NCBI GenBank assembly: GCA_964472195.1
Contig: CAYYJH010000084.1
Location: 1 to 12,078 of the forward strand
Direction: 5' to 3'
Source: BS750m-G4 sp964472195
GTDB lineage: Bacteria; Bacteroidota; Ignavibacteria; Tepidaquicellales; Tepidaquicellaceae
DNA: 12,078 nt
The notes under the pieces are model-generated. The model made no database searches. It was given only the letters and a program-made list of their open reading frames with translations, and was not told where the DNA came from. Below are positions 6,133-12,078 of the stretch, one piece after another; within the stretch, counting starts at the first letter, position 1; each line of letters begins with the position of its first letter. Made by a program: the position numbers and the translations under genes.

Positions 6133-7034
6133 TAATAATTCAAACCTGTCCATATTGCCAGGCAAAGATAAAATCGAGTGCTAATATCATAGTATGTGAT
6201 TCATGCAACACTCCTCACCACAAAGAATGCTGGGACGAGAACAATGGCTGCACAACATATGGATGCTCAAACAACCCGAATACAAATCCAAAAGAAGGTG
6301 TTGTCTTTGAATCAATAGATGTTGGTAATCAAACCGTAGATGATATTCAAAGGACGTTAGACGTCGAAAGAGAAAAGCCAAAGGAAACAATTAACTGCCC
6401 CAAATGCAATATACTCATTGATAAAAATTCCGAGTTTTGTAAACACTGCGGTCACTTTTTGAAGGAAGACATATCAATGTTAGAGAAGGAACAATTCGAA
6501 AAAGAATATAAGAAACGCTACAAAGAAAAAGTTTACTTCAGGAGGAAAAGATTCATTTTTACATCTGTTAGCATTGTTACATTAATTCTTTTGTTTATCT
6601 TTACGTTTTATTACTCATACAAAATGATAAATGAATATTTTGCATCGGAAAAATATCAAGAGCAAAGTGAAATTAAAGAATTTGTTTCAAACTGGGAAAA
6701 AGCCTGGGAGAGTAAAGACATAAATCGGTACAAAGTACTTTTGGATAAAGATTACATTTACTATGATAAAGATGGGAAGTCTGTTGATTTAGAAAATAAA
6801 ATAAAAAGAATAAAATATACTTTCGATAATTACAAATATATAGAAGTTGATATAGAAGACGTCAAAACCGAAAAGAATCCTGAAACACCCAATTACATTA
6901 ACGTAACTTTCATGCAAAACTACAAGTCTGACAAATTTGAAGAAACCGGTGTCAAGACATTAAGGTTGTACAAAGGTAAAGACACAAAAAACGAGTGGAA
7001 AATATTCAGGGAATATTATGAGGGAATCGAATGA
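6129..7034 (+). CDS. Membrane-anchored prokaryotic RING-finger protein with zinc ribbon and NTF2-like domain
   Basis: A 301-aa protein whose start lies inside the E1 stop (ATGA). Residues 7-46 have C7-x2-C10, C23-x2-C26, H30/H31, C34, C41 and C46, with a HHKECW core and GCTTYGC end. This matches the prokaryotic RING family 1 pattern (a binuclear treble clef). A zinc ribbon follows at C90-x2-C93 and C104-x2-C107. A basic stretch (KKRYKEKVYFRRKR, 128-141) precedes one transmembrane helix at about 142-164. By the positive-inside rule, the zinc domains face the cytoplasm and the C-terminus faces out. Residues 181-300 (IKEFVSNWEKAWESKDINRY, ending EWKIFREYYEG) look like an NTF2/SnoaL-like domain of the type found at the end of Cds6/LdtA-like proteins. 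With the Ubl and E1 alongside, a role as ligase, receptor or membrane scaffold for the Ubl is likely. Ligase activity is inference. Confidence 0.82.
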   Translation: MIIIQTCPYCQAKIKSSANIIVCDSCNTPHHKECWDENNGCTTYGCSNNPNTNPKEGVVFESIDVGNQTVDDIQRTLDVEREKPKETINCPKCNILIDKNSEFCKHCGHFLKEDISMLEKEQFEKEYKKRYKEKVYFRRKRFIFTSVSIVTLILLFIFTFYYSYKMINEYFASEKYQEQSEIKEFVSNWEKAWESKDINRYKVLLDKDYIYYDKDGKSVDLENKIKRIKYTFDNYKYIEVDIEDVKTEKNPETPNYINVTFMQNYKSDKFEETGVKTLRLYKGKDTKNEWKIFREYYEGIE

Positions 7035-7038
7035 GTAC

Positions 7039-7067
7039 CGGCTTTCCCTTAATAAAAGGGAAAACCG
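7039..7067. terminator. Hairpin between convergent genes, probable bidirectional terminator
   Basis: CGGCTTTCCCTT (7039-7050) pairs with AAGGGAAAACCG (7056-7067), giving 11 of 12 pairs with one C-A mismatch and a 5-nt loop. It fills the 45-bp gap between the stop of the RING gene and the stop of the menA-like gene. Neither side has a good T-run, so termination strength is uncertain, but the position is right for both transcripts. Confidence 0.55.
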
Positions 7068-7079
7068 ATAAAGACTTTT

Positions 7080-8039
7080 CTAAATGAAAAAGAGATATGC
7101 AATAAGCAAACCCAATGTTAATGTCAATCCGAACTGCATATTCAATTGAGCAGTCATCATTATATGCTTTGAGCCATAATCAAACCTGGCTTGCGGAGCA
7201 TCCGGTATATCCTTCAGCATTCTTATAAGCTTCAATGCTGTTGGTAAAGTAATTAAATTTAATAATGCAAACCATGGAAGCAAATCAAGAACAACAAAAA
7301 CAATTATAGATGCATAAGCTCCTAACACAAGAAAGTAATAAAAATACCTGGAGAGCTTCTCACCAATTAACATAGGCAGTGTCCTAACTTTAAATGTGCC
7401 ATCAAAATTAATATCTCTGATGTTGTTGGAATGCAGAATAGCGTCAATCAGAAAACCTATTGGAATTGAGAATATTACCGGGAGCCATGAAAACTCACCT
7501 GTTTGTACTATGTATGCACCAAGCGTTATACCTGCACCAAAAGACAGAAAAACCTGAATATCTCCAAGAGCTTTATATTTCAAGGCTATAGGTGTAGCAG
7601 TATAAAATATTGCTGACAGCAAACCGAATATGCACAGGTATAATATATAAATTCCGATTTCGAGATAAAGATAAAAACCTATCAAAGATGCTAAGGTAAG
7701 AGCTACAGTCGCTCCAATTTTCATTTCCTTAACACTCATAAATCCTTTTGATAAGACCATCGAACCACCGTGCGGAATTCCGATTTCTTTATCTTCCTTA
7801 TCAATCCCGCTTTTAAAATCGTAAATGTCGTTAATAATGTTCGTCCCGACATGAACTAACATCGAACCGATCAATGTTAAAAAGAAAAGGAAAAATTTAA
7901 ATTGCATATCAGGATTAAGTACTACAGCCAGAACTGATCCGTATAAAACCGGGATAACAGATGCAGGAAAAGCATAAGGTCTTATAGCCATCATCCAAAG
8001 TTTGAATCCTTTTGGCGGTGAAACATTGTTCTCAGTCAT
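7080..8039 (-). CDS. menA: UbiA-family prenyltransferase, likely 1,4-dihydroxy-2-naphthoate polyprenyltransferase (MenA)
   Basis: A 319-aa integral membrane protein with about eight or nine hydrophobic helices. It has both UbiA-family aspartate motifs: NDIYDFKSGID (70-80, N-D-x-x-D) and NNIRDINFDGTFKVRTL (205-221, the D-x-x-x-D motif followed by K-x-R-T-L). The GGSMVLSKG stretch (91-99) and YTATPIALKYKALGDIQVF (146-164) are like those of MenA proteins. MenA attaches a polyprenyl chain to 1,4-dihydroxy-2-naphthoate, releasing CO2 and diphosphate, and so makes demethylmenaquinone in the inner membrane. No other menaquinone gene is in the window, and other UbiA enzymes are possible. It is transcribed toward the RING gene, with only 45 bp between their stops. 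Confidence 0.82.
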   Translation of the reverse strand: MTENNVSPPKGFKLWMMAIRPYAFPASVIPVLYGSVLAVVLNPDMQFKFFLFFLTLIGSMLVHVGTNIINDIYDFKSGIDKEDKEIGIPHGGSMVLSKGFMSVKEMKIGATVALTLASLIGFYLYLEIGIYILYLCIFGLLSAIFYTATPIALKYKALGDIQVFLSFGAGITLGAYIVQTGEFSWLPVIFSIPIGFLIDAILHSNNIRDINFDGTFKVRTLPMLIGEKLSRYFYYFLVLGAYASIIVFVVLDLLPWFALLNLITLPTALKLIRMLKDIPDAPQARFDYGSKHIMMTAQLNMQFGLTLTLGLLIAYLFFI

Positions 8040-8067
8040 ATATATAAAATGTCTTTAAGTTTTAAGA

Positions 8068-8096
8068 ATTACATTTGTTATTAAGAGCGTTAACAA
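8068..8096 (-). promoter_or_regulatory. Candidate promoter of the menA-like gene
   Basis: On the minus strand there is TTGTTA (8096-8091), a 17-bp spacer and TGTAAT (8073-8068), leaving a short leader of about 20 nt before the ATG at 8039. Each box has one or two mismatches to the sigma-70 consensus. It is plausible by position but not proven. Confidence 0.3.
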
Positions 8097-8300
8097 AGAT
8101 TCTTGATTATAAATTCAAACATTATAATACTTCGTTTAATATATAATCTATGTTTAGCTCAATAATAATGCGTTAAAAATACAAACAAAATTACAAATTA
8201 TATTCCGTAAAACTAAGACAAAAATATGAGAAGTTAAAATAGTTTTGACAATGTCATTAGAGGAAATCTCATTTTCATAGAAGCTAATACATCGTGAGAT

Positions 8301-8433
8301 GATTCTAAATTACTAATTTCTAATTTTTAATATCTAATAAATTTTCAAAATAACAATACCCAAAGTTAAAACCATTAAATACTTGTTATGCAATTACAAA
8401 CTTATAAAATTTTAGAAATTGAAAATTAGAATC
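8301..8433. repeat. Imperfect long inverted repeat in the intergenic region
   Basis: The left arm GATTCTAAATTACTAATTTC (8301-8320, continuing to 8324) matches the reverse complement of 8410-8433 (GATTCTAATTTTCAATTTCT, continuing) apart from a few mismatches and one single-base gap. The arms are about 24 bp, with about 85 bp between them. The outermost bases GATTCTAA are exact. It could be terminal repeats of a tiny decayed element or a weak RNA fold. Low complexity limits the confidence. Confidence 0.4.
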
Positions 8434-8510
8434 CTTTGAAAACTCATTTAAAATTGAAAATTACAAAATTGTTGTGTGTGATACTTACGGAGAAAACTCT
8501 ACAGTATATA

Positions 8511-8541
8511 TTGACTTCTAATATTCCTTTAATTATGTTTA
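8511..8541 (+). promoter_or_regulatory. Candidate promoter of the DUF4175-like gene
   Basis: TTGACT (8511-8516), a 17-bp spacer and TATGTT (8534-8539). The latter extends to TATGTTTA, one base from the Bacteroidota -7 motif TAnnTTTG. Transcription would begin near 8547, about 40 nt before the ATG at 8589. The match is moderate only. Confidence 0.35.
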
Positions 8542-8588
8542 GAATCGAAACAATTAGACTTTGAACGGGTAAAATAATATATCCCATT

Positions 8589-11500
8589 ATGGAAAATTTA
8601 TTTCAAAAATCGGAGCATATATTTGAATCTTTTGAGAAAAGGCTATCATCAACTAACAAAAAAGAATTCACATATAAACTTCTAAAACATTTACTGCAAA
8701 CATTAATCTTTTTCTTCGCATTAGGATTTTTAATCATCGTTCTTGAAGCGGTATTCAGGTTTGGTTCGGAAGTAAGAACTGTATTCTTTTGGGGATATAT
8801 ATCAACTTTCATATCAACACTGGTGTACAATTTTGTAATTTTTGTTTTCAGAAGAACACACCTTTTGCATTTTCCCGAACTCATTAAGTATTCTCGAATA
8901 GTTGGTAACAAATTTGAATCAATTAAAGACTCACTTGCAAATTCTTTGTCACTTTACCAAAGATTAAAACTAAACCCTGAGTCCAATTCTTTTTTATCAA
9001 AAGACCTTGTACAGGCAAACCTCGATTATGTTAACAATCGGTCGAAGAATTTAAATTTTTCATCTTTTATATCTTATAAAAATTTAAGGAGACTATTATC
9101 AATATTGATAATCTCTGCTTTGTTTTATGCACTAAGTTTCTTTATTTTTCCCTCGACTCTTTTATCATCAGTTAACAGAATCATAAACTATGAATACAGT
9201 TTTATTAATAACGAGCTTGGAATAATTTTTAATGTTTCACCCGGCGACATTGAAACTGTAAAAGGTAGTAATGTTGATATAGAAATAAAGATAAATTCAA
9301 ACAAACCTGATCTAAGAATCGATGAAATTAAGTTCTTCACAAAAGAAGTTACTCACGATGGCGTTGAAATTCTATTGAGTGAAAAGAATCTCATATCGAA
9401 TGGAAATAATCATTTTTCGATAACACTCGAAAACATAAACAATAATATCATCTACTATGCTGAATTCAAAGAGGTAAAATCCAGCGAATATAAAATTTCA
9501 ATAGCAGATTATCCTGTTTTAAAAAGTTTTACCTTATCCATATATCCACCCGATTTCACAGGCATGCCCTCGAAGACTCTGGATGAAAATCAAGGAGATG
9601 TCTTCTGCATAGGCGGCAGCAGAATATACTTTGATTTAGAATCGAATAAATCACTATCATTGGCGGGCATAATATTCGATGGAGATTTTATCGCTTTCAA
9701 AGTAAACGAAAAAAGGGCGACAGGATCGATCATTGCTGCGAAAAGCGGAAAATATAATTTTGTCCTCAAAGATACTGATGGAAGTGAAAACAAAGATGCG
9801 AACTTGTACAGCATTAAAGTAATCAGTGACGAACCTCCAAAGATTTCAATTATCGAGCCGGAAGAAATAAATTATACGCTCACCGGTGAGAATAATTTAA
9901 TTGTTCGTGCAAGAATTACTGATGACTTCGGTTTTTCAAAACTCGTATTGGCGTACAGGAAAGTTGATTCAAAAACAACAGCTTCCCAAAAATTTAACAT
10001 CATCAATGTTCCGATTAAAAATCTTAATGCAACGTCACTCGAAGTTCCGTATGTATGGAATATAGTAAATATAGGTCTTCGTTCTGGTCAATCAGCAGAA
10101 TATTATATGAAAGTTACTGACAACACCGGAAAATCAACGAAGTCAGATTTGAGGACGATACAGTATAAATCCTTAAGTGATATTATAAAAGAAAGTGAAA
10201 AACACTCTAAAGATCTGAAAGCCGATTTAAAATCAATTCTTGACGATGCATCATATTTACAGAAAGATATCGAAGAGTTAAAGAAAAATAACAGGTACAG
10301 CGAAGAGTTAGCCATAAATGAACAAAAAAAGAGAGAGCTGCAGAAAAAAGTAGAGAACCTGCAAAACAGCTTGAACTCTACACAGGATAAAATGAACCAG
10401 ATCTTCGATGAGCTGCAGAAGAGGAATATTTTATCCGAAGAAACCTTAGAGCAATACATGAAGCTTCAGGAAATGTTCAACAAAGTAAACACTCCCGAAT
10501 TACAGGAAATGCTAAGAAAACTCAGGGAAGCACTAGAGAAGAACAACCTGGATCAACTAAGGGAAGAACTGAAAAATTTCAAATTCGACGAAGAAGCATT
10601 TAAGAAACAGATGGAACAGTTGATGGAATTGATGAAGAAAATCGAGAACCTTCAGAAGTTTGGTGAACTAACACAAAAACTCGATGATATAACTAAGAGA
10701 CAGGAAGATTTAAAAAAAGATACAGAGTCAACTAATAAAGACAATAAAGAAAAACTACGTGATCTTTCAAAAGAGCAAAAGGATATTAAAGAGCAAACAA
10801 AAGATTTTAAAGAGAAACTAAAAAAACTGATCGATGAACTCAGAAAAATGAAGGAAGATTTCAATCCTGAAGACCTCGAAAATTTAAGGAAAGAATTTAA
10901 TCAAAGAGATATCGAGAACAAGATGCAGCAATCCTCTGATGAATTACAGAAGGGCGATAAACAGGATTCAGAGAACACACAGGAAGATATTCTAAGTGAC
11001 TTAAATAAAATGAACGAAAAAATGATGGATGCTCTTGAGAACGCAATGAATATGCAAAGTATGAAGAATAAATTAATGAACAAGCTGAAGCAGATCAAAC
11101 AAGAGATTGACAAACTCAGTAAAGACCAGGGAGATTTAAAAGACGAGACAAAGGATTTAAAGAGGAATGACAAAAATGAGTTTATTAAAAAACAAAAGGA
11201 GCAAAAAGAACTTCAGCAAAGACTTTCAGAAACAATCAACGAACTCATGAATTTATCGAAGAACGGAGTTCAGATTACACCGGAACTTGGCAAAGAACTT
11301 GGCAATGCTTACAATAAGATGAATAATGCAGGGGATGATCTGAGTAAAAGCAACAAAGAGAATGCAGTCGGTAACCAGGGCAAAGCAAAGGAGTCTCTCG
11401 ACAACGCTTCGAAAATGCTTGGCGATATGTTAAGCAAAATGGGAAGCAAAAGCTGCAATACAGGACAGCAGGGAAATGGAAGAATGGGACAGCTTATGCA

Positions 11501-12077
11501 GCAGCTCGCACAATTAATAGCAAAACAAAAAGGATTGAACAGCTTACTTAACCAGATGGGTGAATTCGGACAAAGGGGCAACAACGGAAAAGAAGGGAAC
11601 GTCGGTAACTTAACCGAAGAGCAAAAAATGAGAATGGACAGACTCAGACTCGAACAAGAGCAAATAAGAAAATCTCTTGCAGAGCTAAACGAAGAATTCG
11701 AAAAAGAAAAACAGAGAACAGGACAAAGGCTACTGGGTGACTTAAACGAAGTTCAAAAAGAAATGAAGGAAATAATAAAAGACTTAAGTGAATATAAAGT
11801 TGATAAAGAAACACTCGAAAAGCAAAACAGAATACTTTCGAGAATGCTCGATGCACAGCTTTCGCAAAGAGAAAAAGATTTCGAACAGAAAAGAGAATCA
11901 CGACCGGGTGAAAATATGGTTAGAATATCCCCTCCGGAAATAGTCCTGAGCGGACCAAAATCCTTTAACGCCCTTAAAGAGGATTTCCTGAAATTACAAA
12001 AAGAAGGTTACACAGAAGACTACGAAGCACTGATAACGAAATACCTTCTTGAGTTGAACAGGAACGGGGAGAGGTGA
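8589..12077 (+). CDS. Large membrane-anchored beta-domain and coiled-coil protein, DUF4175-like
   Basis: A complete 1162-aa protein (stop TGA at 12075-12077). Hydrophobic helices lie at about residues 34-56, 64-87 and 167-190. Residues about 212-525 look like tandem Ig-like beta domains, with segments such as SIYPPDFTGMPSKTL, SDEPPKISIIEPEE, ITDDFGFSKLVLAYR and YYMKVTDNTGKS. From about 530 to 1090 it is a long Lys/Glu/Gln-rich coiled coil, containing ILSEETLEQYMKLQEMFNKV and NTPELQEMLRKLREALEKNN (about 613-655). That segment is typical, from memory, of Bacteroidota DUF4175 proteins. A Gly/Gln/Met-rich stretch follows (about 945-1000), and the C-terminal 50 residues hold a conserved-looking VRISPPEIVLSGPKSF segment. 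The function of DUF4175 is not known; an envelope-spanning structural or scaffold role is inference. No Shine-Dalgarno is seen. The purine-rich end and a GTG overlapping the stop suggest a coupled downstream gene. Confidence 0.78.
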   Translation: MENLFQKSEHIFESFEKRLSSTNKKEFTYKLLKHLLQTLIFFFALGFLIIVLEAVFRFGSEVRTVFFWGYISTFISTLVYNFVIFVFRRTHLLHFPELIKYSRIVGNKFESIKDSLANSLSLYQRLKLNPESNSFLSKDLVQANLDYVNNRSKNLNFSSFISYKNLRRLLSILIISALFYALSFFIFPSTLLSSVNRIINYEYSFINNELGIIFNVSPGDIETVKGSNVDIEIKINSNKPDLRIDEIKFFTKEVTHDGVEILLSEKNLISNGNNHFSITLENINNNIIYYAEFKEVKSSEYKISIADYPVLKSFTLSIYPPDFTGMPSKTLDENQGDVFCIGGSRIYFDLESNKSLSLAGIIFDGDFIAFKVNEKRATGSIIAAKSGKYNFVLKDTDGSENKDANLYSIKVISDEPPKISIIEPEEINYTLTGENNLIVRARITDDFGFSKLVLAYRKVDSKTTASQKFNIINVPIKNLNATSLEVPYVWNIVNIGLRSGQSAEYYMKVTDNTGKSTKSDLRTIQYKSLSDIIKESEKHSKDLKADLKSILDDASYLQKDIEELKKNNRYSEELAINEQKKRELQKKVENLQNSLNSTQDKMNQIFDELQKRNILSEETLEQYMKLQEMFNKVNTPELQEMLRKLREALEKNNLDQLREELKNFKFDEEAFKKQMEQLMELMKKIENLQKFGELTQKLDDITKRQEDLKKDTESTNKDNKEKLRDLSKEQKDIKEQTKDFKEKLKKLIDELRKMKEDFNPEDLENLRKEFNQRDIENKMQQSSDELQKGDKQDSENTQEDILSDLNKMNEKMMDALENAMNMQSMKNKLMNKLKQIKQEIDKLSKDQGDLKDETKDLKRNDKNEFIKKQKEQKELQQRLSETINELMNLSKNGVQITPELGKELGNAYNKMNNAGDDLSKSNKENAVGNQGKAKESLDNASKMLGDMLSKMGSKSCNTGQQGNGRMGQLMQQLAQLIAKQKGLNSLLNQMGEFGQRGNNGKEGNVGNLTEEQKMRMDRLRLEQEQIRKSLAELNEEFEKEKQRTGQRLLGDLNEVQKEMKEIIKDLSEYKVDKETLEKQNRILSRMLDAQLSQREKDFEQKRESRPGENMVRISPPEIVLSGPKSFNALKEDFLKLQKEGYTEDYEALITKYLLELNRNGER

Positions 12078-12078
12078 G

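Larger units (their letters stand above)
8040..8588. other. 549-bp AT-rich divergent intergenic region
   Basis: No gene is supportable here. The only short frames are a few codons long without ribosome sites. Besides the two promoter candidates (8068-8096 leftward, 8511-8541 rightward), it holds an imperfect inverted repeat (8301-8324 with 8410-8433), a 13-bp direct repeat AAATTGAAAATTA (8416-8428 and 8451-8463), and an 11-bp palindrome TGACAATGTCA (8246-8256). The middle is nearly pure A/T with recurring TCTAATTT and ATTGAAAATT units, which looks like repetitive intergenic filler or a decayed small element. Confidence 0.6.

Noticed and set aside
8603..11901. Several minus-strand open frames of 70-118 codons opposite the DUF4175-like gene
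   Set aside because: They are rich in Ser, Phe, Leu and Cys, which is what the reverse strand of a Lys/Glu-rich coiled-coil gene gives. They have no ribosome sites or recognisable domains and overlap a clear gene fully.

Overview
The window is AT-rich bacterial DNA, most likely from the Ignavibacteria/Chlorobi side of the FCB group. The evidence is two secreted proteins with a type IX secretion (Por) C-terminal sorting domain of the NYPNPFNPST type, which is common in Ignavibacteria. A MenA-type prenyltransferase and a large DUF4175-like coiled-coil protein of the kind seen in Bacteroidota-related genomes agree with this. No tRNA, rRNA, CRISPR array, transposase or integrase was seen.

Layout. 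(1) Positions 1-4305, minus strand: an array of secreted-protein genes. The 5' end of one is cut by the left edge (1-170). Two complete BNR/Asp-box proteins with sorting domains follow (451-2346 and 2548-4305). Each complete gene ends in the same intrinsic terminator, inside a 66-bp stretch that is identical in both copies. (2) Positions 4306-4619: a divergent AT-rich promoter region. (3) Positions 4620-7034, plus strand: a three-gene cassette encoding a YukD/EsaB-like ubiquitin-fold protein (92 aa), an E1-like ThiF-fold adenylyltransferase with a cysteine layout like eukaryotic E1s (388 aa), and a membrane-anchored prokaryotic RING-finger protein with a zinc ribbon and a predicted external NTF2-like domain (301 aa). 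The last two genes overlap by 4 bp (ATGA). (4) Positions 7039-7067: a hairpin between convergent genes. (5) Positions 7080-8039, minus strand: a menA-like UbiA prenyltransferase. (6) Positions 8040-8588: a 549-bp AT-rich divergent intergenic region with imperfect repeats. (7) Positions 8589-12077, plus strand: a 1162-aa three-TM, beta-domain plus coiled-coil protein of the DUF4175 type. Its stop overlaps a possible GTG start of a further gene outside the window.

The ubiquitin-like cassette is the centre of interest. A Ubl, an activating enzyme and a RING-type candidate ligase sit together with no E2-like or JAB-protease gene in the window. The RING protein appears tethered to the membrane with its zinc domains inside and a sensor-like domain outside. 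A plausible reading, which is inference, is a compact membrane-linked Ubl activation or conjugation system that either lacks an E2 or borrows one from elsewhere. The neighbouring exoprotein, menA and DUF4175 genes are ordinary and have no obvious functional tie to it.
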